Shown here: one piece after another, positions 16,812-26,418 of the stretch | Layout of the letters: each line of letters begins with the position of its first letter | Position numbering within the stretch: the stretch's first letter is position 1 | Origin: Chroococcidiopsidaceae cyanobacterium YX2bin18 | Lineage (GTDB): Bacteria > Cyanobacteriota > Cyanobacteriia > Cyanobacteriales > Chroococcidiopsidaceae | Length of the DNA: 64,000 nucleotides | Reading direction: 5' to 3' | NCBI GenBank assembly: GCA_030446505.1 | Contig: JAUJND010000012.1 | Coordinates: 1 to 64,000 of the forward strand | Notes under the pieces: model-generated | What the model was told of the DNA's origin: nothing | The model's database searches: none | Seen by the model: the letters and a program-made list of their open reading frames with translations, nothing else | Program-made: the position numbers and the translations under genes

Positions 16812-17968
16812 ATGAGCTTCCTTTCGCTCGAAGAACTGAAAGAACTCGTCGAACAGCCGCAAGGGCTATGTGTATCGATCTACATGCCGACCGTGCAGCT
16901 TGGGTCAGAAATTCAGCAAAACTCTGTCCGCTTTAAGAATCTCATTCGGCAGGCAGAAGCAGAGATAGGAAAATACGAATCACCTCCGGCTAATCCAGAG
17001 CAATTTCTTCAACCCGCGCTCGAGTTGGATGAAGATGACTTTTGGCAGCATCAGGACGCAGGTTTAGCTTTATTCATTTCAGAAGGATTCTTCCGCTTCT
17101 ATCGTGTGCCGCTCGAAATGATTGAACTGGTGGTCGTGAGCGATCGCTTTCATCTCAAGCCGTTAATTCCGCTGTTGAGCGGAGATAACCGCTTCTATAT
17201 TCTCACGCTCGGTCAGCGCGATGTGCGTCTTTTTGGAAGGCAATCGCTACGGCATAACTCGTGAAGTTGAAATCGAAGGCTTGCCGAAGAGCATGGATGA
17301 AGCGTTGCAGCATGACGAAACGGCGAAGGACGAACAGCGGCGGATGGGCGGTGGTGCAGGTCGTGCAGCCCTACAAGCTGGCTCGTATCACGGACAAGGA
17401 TCTGATCGCGAAAACGTCAAGGAAGATTTGCTGCAATATTTCCACTTAGTGGATAAAGCGCTGCACGACTTTTTTCGCAAACGCCGTGCGCCGCTTGTGC
17501 TAGCTGGCGTTAACTATTTGCTGCCGATTTATCACGAGGCAAATACCTACAATTTCATCGTAGAAGAAGGAATTCAACACAACACAAAGCAGCAAACGGC
17601 GCAAGAACTTCATGCAGAAGCTTGGGCGATCGTGGAGCCACAATTTAAAGCAGACCAGCAAAAAGCGATCGATTACTATCATGAGTCGATCGCCGCTGGC
17701 AAAGGATCAAACGACTTGGAAGAAGTAATCCAAGCGCGCGTTTTATGGTCGTGTAGAACAGCTTTTTGTTCCGGTCGGTGTACAAAAATGGGGACACTTT
17801 GATCCGGAATCAATGGAGCTTGAAATGCACAATGATGCTCAACCTGGCGATGAAGATTTGCTAAATGCAGCAGCAATTCAAACGATCTTTCATGGTGGAA
17901 CGGTGTACGCCGTTGAACCGGGAAAAGTGCCGGATGATACACCTGTTGCGGCAGTATTTCGCTACTAA
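16812..17968 (+). CDS. baeRF7-type release-factor-like protein, two frameshifts
   Basis: Member of the bacterial archaeo-eukaryotic release-factor-like group (baeRF7), predicted to act on ribosomes or stalled peptides; function unproven. The N-terminus MSFLSLEELKELVEQPQGLC and CVSIYMPT motif, the central DNRFYILTLGQRDVRLFEGN block, and the C-terminal domain ending TVYAVEPGKVPDDTPVAAVF are collinear with the family. An extra G near 17236 and an extra C near 17735 break the frame; removing both gives about 384 residues ending at TAA 17966-17968. Codon use is more GC-rich than its neighbours (for example GCGGCGAAGGACGAACAGCG), which fits acquisition. It lies between the two permease genes of an ABC exporter. 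Confidence 0.75.
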
Positions 17969-17970
17969 TT

Positions 17971-18505
17971 GCGCTTCCGGCTCGGATTGCCTTAGATGCA
18001 ATAGTAGTGTTTGGCAGACCAAAAAGGAGATAGAGGTTCTTAGCAACAATGGCAAGAAGATAATATTTCTCCGCAAGTTGTGTTTGAAGTCCTCTCCCCA
18101 GGTAAATCGACTCACAGAAATGCTCAAAAATTCAAGTTCTATGAGCGTTATGGAGTTGAGGAATATTATATGTACGATCCAGATCACGAAGACCTAACAG
18201 GATGGTTGCGCTCTGGTGAGGATACTTGCGTGGGCGGCTGTGCCGACTTGAGCAAAGTGTCCAGTGACCAACTGCGCGAAATTGAAACAATAACAGGTTG
18301 GGTAAGTCCGCAATTAGGTATACGGTTTGAGCTTGCGGCTGTTGGATTAGAAATTTATCGTCCTGATCGGCAATTCGCTACCTATGTAGAACTAGATCAG
18401 CAGAGAGAACAGGCGATCGCCAGAGCTAACCAAGAGGCACAACGAGCCGAGCGCTTGGCAACAAAACTGCAAAAAAAATTGGGAATTGATTTAGATGCAC
18501 TTTAA
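17971..18505 (+). pseudogene. Uma2-family nuclease fragment
   Basis: Uma2 (DUF820) proteins are PD-(D/E)xK-fold putative endonucleases, very common in cyanobacteria. The readable part begins LDAIVVFGRPKGDR, then QWQEDNISPQVVFEVLSPG (the acidic strand of the nuclease core), then FKFYERYGVEEYYMYDPD (the E-YYxYDP motif), and ends in a coiled tail of Arg/Ala/Glu repeats (about 18410-18490). The first third, including the start, is missing. One A too many at 18020-18026 and a TAG at about 18040, where Tyr is expected, interrupt the rest. A 141-codon frame from 18080 is intact. Likely a 5'-truncated remnant next to the baeRF7 gene. Confidence 0.7.
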
Positions 18506-18519
18506 GGAGTTTTAGCGGA

Positions 18520-19297
18520 GTGAAATATTTGGAAGTGTTGCGGCTATTGTGGAGTGCGGCTCTTAGCAGCTGAGATGGAGTATCGAGCTAACTTCGTCTT
18601 AGCAACACTTACTAGCTTAGGCAATCTTGCAGGCAGCTTATTTGGGCTATTTTTGTTCTACCGCACTGGCTACACCTTTCAAGGTTGGTCATGGGAAGAA
18701 GCCTTAGTTGTGCTGGGAGTATTTACCGTACTGCAAGGCTTTTCTAGTACCTTCTCGCCCCTAACCTTAACAGTATTGTCAAGCACGTACAGAATGGCAC
18801 GCTGGACTTCGTACTGTTAAAGCCAATCAGCAGCCAGTTTTGGCTTTCGAGCCACACCTTTTCACCATGGGGACTGCCAGATTTGCTGTTTGGAGGAGTG
18901 CTGATTAGTTATGCAGGAAGTCGGTTAGGTATAGGAATAAGTAACTACCTGATCAGTGCTGTGCCAATTTTATTTGGTTTTATCAGCCTCTATAGCCTAT
19001 GGTTTATGCTAGGAGCAACCAACATCTGGTTTGTCAAAATTTACAACGTCACCGAAGTTCTCAGAGGTTTGTTAGAAGCTGGGCGGTATCCAATGGTAGC
19101 TTATCCTACTGCTTACCGTTTTTTCTTCACCTTTGTAGTGCCAGTAGCATTTTTAACTACAGTTCCGGCTGAAGCGATGCTTGGTCGTGTCCAAGTATGG
19201 TGGATAGTCGGCGCAGGAATGCTAGCACTAAGTCTTTTATTCATTGCCCGCTTTTTTGGGTTTTGCGCTGCGCTTTTACACTAGTGCTTCCAGCTAG
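18520..19297 (+). CDS. ABC-2-type exporter permease, second subunit, several frameshifts
   Basis: Second permease of the exporter whose ATPase and first permease lie at 14778-16546. It starts at GTG 18520 after AAGGAG (18504-18509). Frames in order read MKYLEVLRLLWSAAL, AAEMEYRANFVLATLTSLGN, FQGWSWEEALVVLGVFTVLQ, then HVQNGTLDFVLLKPISSQFW, LPDLLFGGVLISYAGSRLGI, and FFTFVVPVAFLTTVPAEAML near the end. An extra A at about 18566, an indel near 18785-18795 and another near 19255 break it. About six hydrophobic segments are visible. Indels in a row of hydrophobic codons could be errors, but this gene is also separated from its partners, so real decay is possible. Confidence 0.65.
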
Positions 19298-19931
19298 GCA
19301 ACTGCTTTAGCAGACCGAACAAACTCTTGGCAAAACTTAGACCTAATTTTTGTGATCTGCTGAGTAGAAACACCCATACCTATTTACAAATTATACCGAA
19401 TATGCCAACTGAAATTTTAGGTGATTTAGATGAAAGTTTTGACTATAAGTTGCCTATATCTTATATCCGTAACTTTGTGAAATTATAGAGATCAGTTTTA
19501 GTCTTGACTCTAGTTCGCGTCATTGCCATGTGCTACTTCCGTCGCGCCATTGCTGCTATGACAGGTTGTGTTCTTAAATAGATAACCAAAACCAGGAACT
19601 CAGATCATTAAGCTCAATACCAATGAAATCCATATCCGCCCTCTCCCAAGGTGATAGAATTACACCATGTAGACAGCGATTGGCTAGACGCTATCCCAAT
19701 CCTTGAGAGCGAGAATTTTGCAATGCGGTGAGTGAAGCGCTAGAGTGCCTTCAAATTTCTGATTGTGGACGCAGTAGTGACGATCTACTCAACGTACTGG
19801 TGCGAGTTTGTGTAGAGAAATGCGATCGCACAGTAGTCTACCCAACATCATTAAATGTAAACACTCCAGAGGTATAGAGTTGAGCAAGTTAGCAATTTTT
19901 CTGATTAATTTTTATGAAATGGAATGACAAA
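19298..19931. other. Intergenic stretch with one unassigned open frame
   Basis: 634 bases. A plus-strand frame without a clear start runs from about 19709 to a TAG near 19877 (core NAVSEALECLQISDCG, then LLNVLVRVCVEKCDRTVVYP); it looks like coding sequence but matches nothing I know and may be a gene remnant. A 28-codon frame starts at ATG 19401. No tRNA or terminator was found. Confidence 0.35.
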
Positions 19932-20882
19932 TTAGTTGATTTCAGATAGTATTAGTGTTGTGTGAGGAGCGAACCAGTCAGGACACCGAGACGAAACACA
20001 GTCGTCGGTGTCCTTTCTGATTTTAGCCACTTTATAGTAAAAATTCTTCAATTGCGCTGCTGCTCCGTCTTTCTCTACGCTGGGAGCCACCCATTGAGCA
20101 AAAGCCTTAACTTCTGTTGGTGCATTGCCCATAGCTACACCAACTCCAGCATACTCCAGCATTTCTACATCATTAAAGTTATCGCCAATTGTCATTACGT
20201 TAACAGCTTGTAGTCCAAGTAGTTCTTCAGCTAAGTAACGAACTCCAGTTCCCTTGTTTGCAAAAGGGTTAGTAGCTTCAAAAAATGTGGCAACAGATTT
20301 AGTTAAGTACAGTTCTGCCGGAGTATATTGCTGACGCAAGTTTCCGAGTAGTTGGTCGACTACATCTATATCGTCACTTAAAGCCAAGACTTTTGTAGGT
20401 TCGCTTGTCAATTGGCGTAAGTTACCAACTGCGATCGCTTCAATGCTAGAGCGTTCTGCATAAATTTGCGTTTCTGGGGTAATTTCGCGCACATATAATT
20501 GATCGTTGATATAAAAGTGGACAGACAACAGCGATCGCAGTTCCGGCTGCTCAAAGTAGTCTAGTAGTTGATGTGCAGTTTGTTTAGATACAGTCCAATG
20601 GCGATGTAGTTGTTGGGTATGAGGATCTTGAATCCACGCTCCTTGGTATGCCAGTAGTGGCAGGGTAGAGTTAATTTCCTGATGGAAACGCAAGGCTGAG
20701 CGGTACATCCTACCCGTAGCGATCGCTACTTGAACACCTTGTTCTTGCGCCGCTTGAATTGCTTGTATTACAGGTTGGCGAATTTCATTAGACTCTCCAG
20801 CAATTGTGCCATCGATATCCACTACAAGCAGTTGAATCTCAGTTAGTTTTACATCTGCTTTAAATGCCAAATTCATCTTCAA
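19932..20882 (-). CDS. Cof-type HAD-superfamily phosphatase
   Basis: A 316-residue haloacid-dehalogenase hydrolase of the Cof/IIB class, which dephosphorylates small phosphorylated metabolites. Motif I VVDIDGT places the nucleophile and acid/base at Asp22 and Asp24, motif II is IATGR, and motif III/IV are the conserved Lys region and IGDNFNDVEML with GVGVAMGNA after it. The C2-type cap lies between motifs II and III. Family members usually end shortly after the KDGAAA motif; this one carries about 36 more residues (from KVAKIRKDTDDC) that overlap a 9-bp inverted repeat at 19981-20013. The tail may be non-native, produced by a lost stop or an inserted sequence. Confidence 0.85.
   Translation of the reverse strand: MKMNLAFKADVKLTEIQLLVVDIDGTIAGESNEIRQPVIQAIQAAQEQGVQVAIATGRMYRSALRFHQEINSTLPLLAYQGAWIQDPHTQQLHRHWTVSKQTAHQLLDYFEQPELRSLLSVHFYINDQLYVREITPETQIYAERSSIEAIAVGNLRQLTSEPTKVLALSDDIDVVDQLLGNLRQQYTPAELYLTKSVATFFEATNPFANKGTGVRYLAEELLGLQAVNVMTIGDNFNDVEMLEYAGVGVAMGNAPTEVKAFAQWVAPSVEKDGAAAQLKNFYYKVAKIRKDTDDCVSSRCPDWFAPHTTLILSEIN
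19981..20013. repeat. Perfect 9-bp inverted repeat inside the HAD gene tail
   Basis: GGACACCGA (19981-19989) and TCGGTGTCC (20005-20013) are exact inverted copies around a 15-base loop. On the minus strand it codes part of the unusual C-terminal tail of the HAD phosphatase. It could be a former terminator now read through, or a piece of a small repeat. Confidence 0.5.
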
Positions 20883-21481
20883 GAAATAATAGTAATGCTT
20901 TCAACGGCTCATTATCTAATCATATTCAAACTTTATTAAAAAAACATTATTGTCTCTTTAACAATTAAACTTTTTAAAACTCAACTGCTACTCAATTTAA
21001 CACAGTTGTTATCTAGCCTATATCTTATAATTGCAAGGTATACCGGATATATATTCACCCAAAGGTTTAACTTCTTTCAGTAAATACACAAAATTACTAT
21101 TTTCCATTACCAACCAAGTAGTTTTGCCACTCATTCAGGTAAAGATAAATAAATACTCTAGTTTAAAGCCAATTTAGATAATGATAAGTATACTCCTGAT
21201 GAACATCAGAGCTTTGAGTTGTTCTTATTTTCTTTCTAATGCACTTAAAATTAATTGATTTCTATATAATGTATAAATTTATATAGAAATCAATGGAGTG
21301 TATTCCGGCATTTTTGACTAATTTAGTTTTATTAAACTATAGCCGAAATGTTTTTTCTAAATCTCAATACTTTGACCATTCAGCAAAAAGTTTCTTTTTA
21401 TTGTCTGAAGATACTAATTCAGAAGTTTCGGTCAGATAAGAAGATGGATGAAAACCAAAGCGGCCTGGTCCACCATAGACC
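20883..21481. other. AT-rich intergenic stretch, nothing recognised
   Basis: About 600 bases upstream of the HAD gene. No frame, RNA gene or strong hairpin was seen. A 14-base inverted pair, TTGATTTCTATATA/TATATAGAAATCAA at about 21257-21292, could form a hairpin. Confidence 0.4.
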
Positions 21482-21966
21482 TGGGCTGGAGGATATACTG
21501 ATTGTATAGGTGACGCTCAAGGAGCGGTTGATGATTACACTAGGGCGATAGAACGCAACCCTAAATTTTCTTATGTTTATATTAGCTGGGGGGAGGTTCG
21601 TGAAGCTTTAGGAGATCATAAGGAAGCAATTAAGGATTACACTCAAGCGATTGAAATATATCCCGAAGATGATATTGGTTACAGCCATAGAGGTGCTGCA
21701 CACCAAAAACTGAGAAACAATCAAGAAGCGATCACCAACTTGAATAAGGGAATTGAAATAAATCCTGGTCGTGCCGATGCCTACCTCAACCAAGGCAACC
21801 TTTATGCCAAGCTAGGAGACGAGAGCATCAAGATGTAGCCCTTTACAGAAAAGCTACTACAGATTATCAGCAAGCCGCAAAGCTGTTTTCTGAGCAAGGA
21901 AATAAAGCAGACTCTCAACGTCCAATAAACATGATCCAAGCACTCAAGCAACGATTAGTTCCCTAG
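21482..21966 (+). pseudogene. TPR-repeat protein fragment
   Basis: Consecutive 34-residue tetratricopeptide repeats are readable: GDAQGAVDDYTRAIERNPKF, SYVYISWGEVREALGDHKEA, IKDYTQAIEIYPEDDIGYSH, and EAITNLNKGIEINPGRADAY. TPRs are protein-protein scaffolds. No start codon is available, since an in-frame TAG closes the frame near 21475, so the N-terminus (probably a signal or more repeats) is lost. Two extra bases near 21820 shift the frame; after them the natural end EHQDVALYRKATTDYQQAAK and ALKQRLVP follow to TAG at 21964-21966. Truncation plus frameshift argue for a real remnant. Confidence 0.65.
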
Positions 21967-21984
21967 AGCGCCAATCTCCGCACA

Positions 21985-22725
21985 TCATGATCCAGAATTA
22001 ATAAAGGTATTAGGTGCTGGTGTTTGCTCCGTTGGTGCAGGATCTGGCTCAACCAGCGGGGTCAAATCTTCAGGTACATCGGGTGTGGGAGGAGATGGCT
22101 GAATCAACGGGGTTTGATTTTGAGGATCAGTCGGTGCAGAATTTGGTTGCTCTAAAGGTGTCTGATTCCCAGGTACAAAGTTAGGCGCAACATCAGTAAG
22201 GCGATCGCTAGCATCAATACAAGTCTCCATTGCATCAGTGGAGGCAAAATCGGCTTCAATACGTAATCCCACTACACATTCAGCAAAGCGCTTCGGTAAC
22301 AGGCTGCGACCACAGTAATTTAGAACAGAGGGAATGGCTTCTTCCTGATTACGGTTAATCCCAACAACACAGCTAGCTAACTCGTCGGGTCGTCGTACTT
22401 GTCTACAAGATGAAAGAGCATCCGCCGCAGCGATCTCTGTTTGCCGTTCAATCTCAATAACACATTTGGATAAGTCTGTGGGACGGAGCGCCTCTGCACA
22501 AGCACTTGCAGCTGCTTCAGCAGAAATATCGACACTCAGCAGCCGACCAGTGCAACCACGGAACTGATTTCGGTAAGAGGACGGAATTGTTGCTGCTGTA
22601 ATCGGTAGGGACATTACTAACCAACTAGCAACCAACTGGGTAGCCGTAAAGTAAATCAAACGAGAAACACTGCGTTTGGCGAAACTGTGATGTAGGCGTT
22701 TGCACTTTTGTGGGGAGGTAGGCAT
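21985..22725 (-). CDS. Exported cysteine-repeat protein with Pro-rich tail
   Basis: A 246-residue protein of unknown function. A basic N-terminus and hydrophobic stretch (about residues 25-48, LIYFTATQLVASWLVMSLPI) form a signal peptide. The mature part holds about three 37-residue repeats with the pattern C-x7-9-P-x2-L/F-x2-CV-x3, seen as ACAEALRPTDLSKCVIEI, SCRQVRRPDELASCVVGI and YCGRSLLPKRFAECVVGL. The spaced Cys pairs probably form disulfides outside the cytoplasm. The last 60 residues repeat Q-TPL-x-P units (NQTPLEQP, NQTPLIQP, LTPLVEP), a flexible surface tail. I chose ATG 22725; a longer frame begins at 22791 without a ribosome site. It is divergent from rpsD. Confidence 0.7.
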   Translation of the reverse strand: MPTSPQKCKRLHHSFAKRSVSRLIYFTATQLVASWLVMSLPITAATIPSSYRNQFRGCTGRLLSVDISAEAAASACAEALRPTDLSKCVIEIERQTEIAAADALSSCRQVRRPDELASCVVGINRNQEEAIPSVLNYCGRSLLPKRFAECVVGLRIEADFASTDAMETCIDASDRLTDVAPNFVPGNQTPLEQPNSAPTDPQNQTPLIQPSPPTPDVPEDLTPLVEPDPAPTEQTPAPNTFINSGS

Positions 22726-22811
22726 ATTACTTCTTTTGGTAAATTTGGCAATATTAGATTTACAATAATATGTTTTTATTAAATTTAACAAGGATAGAAA
22801 AAGGAAACTTT

Positions 22812-23422
22812 ATGTCCCGATATCGAGGACCACGCCTTAGAATTGTACGTCGCCTGGGTGACTTACCAGGATTAACTCGTAAAAGTGCCAGACGGGCATA
22901 CCCACCGGGTCAGCATGGACAGAACCGCAAGAAGCGCTCTGAATATGCAGTACGTCTGGAAGAAAAGCAAAAACTCCGCTTCAACTATGGTTTGACGGGA
23001 AAAGCAGCTGTTGCGTTATGTACGTAGAGCTAGACGAGTTACTGGTTCGACTGGACAAGTGCTGCTGCAACTATTAGAAATGCGCTTAGATAACACCGTC
23101 TTTCGCATGGGTATGGCTCCGACTATTCCAGCCTGCCCGCCAATTGGTAAATCACTGTCATGTGACGGTCAATGGTCGCGTAGTCAACATTGCTAGCTAT
23201 CAGTGCCGCCCTGGAGAGACGATCGCTATTAGAGACCGGGAAGCATCACGCAAGATGGTAGAAAATAACTTGCAATACCCAGGCTTAGCGAATTTGCTCA
23301 GTCACTTGGAGTTTGACAAAAATAAAATGGTTGGCAAGGTTAATAGCTTAGTTGAGCGTGAATGGGTAGCGCTACAAGTTAATGAACTGCTGGTGGTTGA
23401 ATACTACTCACGACAAGCTTAA
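22812..23422 (+). CDS. rpsD: 30S ribosomal protein S4, two frameshifts
   Basis: S4 binds 16S rRNA early in small-subunit assembly. Start [20 protein letters not shown] and the YPPGQHG motif are diagnostic; the S4 RNA-binding domain is readable in pieces ([40 protein letters not shown]) and the product ends [12 protein letters not shown]. An extra G near 22998 (ACGGGAAAAG) and an extra base near 23130 (CAGCCTGCC) shift the frame out and on. Removing both gives 202 residues and a 609-base gene, the normal size. S4 is essential, so these are almost certainly sequence errors unless another copy exists. Confidence 0.9.
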
Positions 23423-23429
23423 GGATAGT

Positions 23430-23562
23430 TTTTGAGTTTTGAGGGTTGAGTTTTGAGTTGAAAAAATTATTTGCTTTAGAGCTTAAATTAAGAGAATTAA
23501 ATTGCGAGGATTGTTACCTCAAGGCTTATTTCAAAACTCAAAACTCAAAACTTAGAACTCAT
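23430..23562. repeat. TTTTGAG-type degenerate heptamers in opposite orientations
   Basis: At 23430-23462 the sequence repeats TTTTGAG/GGTTGAG units, and at 23529-23562 the same unit appears inverted as CAAAACT. The two clusters could pair into a long hairpin between the convergent rpsD and moaA genes. Similar TTTTGAG strings occur at about 41485-41505 and 42178-42192, so this is a dispersed low-complexity repeat family. It is not a CRISPR: units are too short and there are no spacers. Confidence 0.6.
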
Positions 23563-23571
23563 GACTATTTT

Positions 23572-24562
23572 TTAACCCCCAATTTGTGACATGGTACGCG
23601 TGTAAGCACCTGTAGTACCTGATTCTCGCTGTTTTGAAGTTAATCTCTGGTTTGAGGACGAGCAAATCACTCACATATTGCCGCAATTGGGCTAACTCCA
23701 GTGCCAGCGCGAAGAGCAGTTTTTAAATCAATTTGATTGCTTTCATTTAAAAGACAGGGACGTAGCCAGCCATCGGCTGAAAGACGCATCCGGTTACAGC
23801 GATCGCGAAAACATTCTGACATCTGACTAATAAATCCCAGTGTGCCTTTTGCTCCTGGAATTTGGAATACATCAGCTGGTCCGTTACCACGAACTTGTGA
23901 TTCTGTCAATCCCCAACGTTCACGAATCTGCTGGCGCAAACTGAGCTGAAGCCACCCAGCCCTGGTCGCCAAACAATTGAGCATTACCAACTGGCATAAA
24001 TTCAATAAACCGGACGTGCCAGTGGCGATTAATTGTCAAGGCAGCTAAATTCAAAACTTCGTGGTCGTTAATACCTGGAATTACAACTACATTCAGCTTT
24101 AGGGGATCAAAGCCGACTTGATGGGCAATTTGAATGCCTGACCAAACTTGCTGCCAGCGGGAAAGACTGTGACTACCAATAATTTGAGCGAAGGTTTCTG
24201 GCTCAAGGGAGTCGAGGCTGTGATATTAATTCGCCGCAGTCCAGCATCGTAGAGGTCTTGCGCCATTCTGGCAGCAAAAACCCATTTGTCGTCATTGAGA
24301 GGTCTTGGGTTTGGGGAAGGGATGCGATCGCGCCTTACCAATTCCACTACACCCGGACGGTAGCGGTTCACCTCCAGTCAAGCGAAACCGTGTAAATCCA
24401 ACTGGGATAAAAAACCTCTTGAATCAGGGTCAGCAATTCTTTGTGGGTTAACAACTGCTGCCCCAAGATGTAGTCTAACTTCTGCACCCTCCGGCATACA
24501 GTATTGACAGCGGAAATTGCAGCGGTCGATGAGTTCAACCGAAGATAATCAACTTGATTCAT
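23572..24562 (-). CDS. moaA: GTP 3',8-cyclase (molybdopterin biosynthesis), multiple frameshifts
   Basis: Radical-SAM enzyme that turns GTP into the precursor of cyclic pyranopterin for molybdenum cofactor. The start MNQVDYLRL is followed, one frame over, by [15 protein letters not shown], giving the CxxxCxxC iron-sulfur motif. Later segments are [34 protein letters not shown], then [20 protein letters not shown] and [20 protein letters not shown] with the C-terminal cluster Cys residues; it ends SQIGG. At least five indels between 23690 and 24510 split it. The total span of about 990 bases equals a normal MoaA of about 327 residues. High indel density makes error or true inactivation hard to separate from sequence alone. 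Confidence 0.8.
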
Positions 24563-24620
24563 CGTTTTTAAATTGGGGTTGGTATATCCATCCCTTACCC
24601 CTTATTCTGCCGGATCTGTG

Positions 24621-26058
24621 CTAACTACTGCTGGAACTAGCGGCGATCGCCGTTTGAAGCGGAAAAAGATTTTGGATTACCTCTACTACTGGCTGACTAC
24701 GTGGCTCTCGTACAAAAACTAAAGGCAACAAAGCAACTAACGCACCAAGCTGACAAAGCAAACAATCCCGGCAAACCACCGAATTGAGTTAGCTGCGCGA
24801 GTTCACCACCCGCTGTTGTTCCTAAAGCACCACAAACACCAGCAACAAGCTGGTGGCGATCGCAAAATAAAAGAAGGATGCCTGCTGGAGCAACTTCCAT
24901 TTGGATATTACTGCTGCACAATTCAATTGCCGCCCATGTTCCGCCGCTAAACAGGTGGATCAGCGGTAGCCACAGCCACTCGGGAAATTGAATCAGCCCC
25001 GACCGCCAGCCACAATAATGGTGCCATTGCCAAAATGCCCACTAACAGTAAAAGCGGACGATTCCCAGCCGATCTGCCAACTTGCCCCACAAAACCAGCA
25101 TTACTAAGGTTGCCCCAGCAGTTAAACTCGTGTAAAGTGTGACCCAATTTAGGTCTAATTTTAAATTATCTAGTAGGTAAAGATTAAAAAGTGTGTACTT
25201 AGGTTAACAGCAAAAGTCCATACACCGAAATAAAGCAGAAATATCATGAAATTTATGTCCTTAAGGATATTGACTGGGCGCTTGCCCGCGTCATCCTTAG
25301 AGGATTCTTCAGGTTTTGACCTGGAGAAAACAGATTGTACAGGATGTTGGGGATTTACATCCACCATGAAAAACTGAAATCCTAGACTTACTATTCCCAG
25401 CACGACACCGAGAAACAAGACCGCACCGTAACCATCGATTGGTCCACTGAGCCAAGCAGACACCGCAAATGCCAATAGCGGCACTTAGCAGATTAGTCAA
25501 GCTACCGAGACTATTACGAAAGCCAAAATATCGCCCTCGTAGTCGGTGCGGAACCAATGCCGCCATCCAGCTTATCCAGGAGGAACTACCCAATGCTTCT
25601 AGAATATGGGTTACTAAAACCATGCCTAATGTCCAACTGACTAGCCGATGCGGATCAGTAGTAGACCAGCTAACCCAACCAATTCCTAAAATTAAAAACA
25701 GCCATAGTAGCCGTGAGACACCAAAGATCCACAGGCAATAAATGTGGCGACTGGTGGTTCGGTCAGCAAAATAAGCTCCTAGCGGTTGTAGTAAATTTAA
25801 CAACATCGGAATTGATGACAGCATTCCGATTTCTACAGGGTTTGCCCCCAGTTGAAGCAAGAAATTAGTCAGCAACACGCCGCTGGTAATACTGGTAAAA
25901 ATTGCAGCAAAGATGCCATCAAGCGTCGAAGCTTTGAGGCTAGTCTTAATATCTTGGGTAGAAATTTTGGGCTGCGATGGAGGCTGTGCTGATGCCGCAG
26001 GAGATTCTATTACTTTTAAAGGTGGGACAGATAAAGTTTCCACTAGGGCAAAATCCAA
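24621..26058 (-). CDS. Major facilitator superfamily transporter, multiple frameshifts
   Basis: A 12-helix MFS permease of unknown substrate. The N-terminal half is continuous from 26058 (possible TTG start; no better ATG seen). It has a 35-residue hydrophilic head, then LDGIFAAIFTSITSGVLLTN, GMLSSIPMLLNLLQPLGAYF and ADRTTSRHIYCLWIFGVSRL (MFS motif A region), and LVPHRLRGRYFGFRNSLGSL. Frames shift near 25490, 25310, 25160, 24930 and 24700; the tail FVREPRSQPVVEVIQNLF ends at a TAG at 24621-24623. About five indels in one gene suggest either poor consensus or inactivation. It is divergent from cbiD. Confidence 0.7.
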
Positions 26059-26418
26059 CGTTAAGTTTTGTGGAGTTACTAAAAAAGTGCTTCACCTACC
26101 AACACAATCAAGGCAGGTAAGAAGGCACACACAAGCGAGAAGTAGACAGTCTTTCTGAAGAATAGGCTGGAGATGCTTGGCTGGGCAACAGTCAACAGAA
26201 AGAGAAATTTCTAAATCTATTGAAACAAAAATTTTAATTAAAATTTATTTTAAAACTAGAAGCAGTTATTTACAGCAATATTTACGCAGCACTGGTTATG
26301 CCAGCAAAACAGGCAGCCGCGATCGCATCTATTGCACCCTAATAGCTTTAGTTAAAATTAACCCACCACCTAAATAACAACCGTTCTTTCTTTATCCTCC
26401 TCAGGTATAGTCGTTGGA
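26059..26418. other. Divergent intergenic region between the MFS gene and cbiD
   Basis: 360 bases. No frame could be assigned. It probably contains the promoters of the MFS gene and cbiD; no clear -35/-10 pair or riboswitch (no B12-box-like motif) was recognised by eye. Confidence 0.35.

Noticed and set aside
23430-23562. Clustered short repeats as a CRISPR array
   Set aside because: Units are 7 bases, degenerate, occur in both orientations and have no regular spacers; no cas genes in the window.
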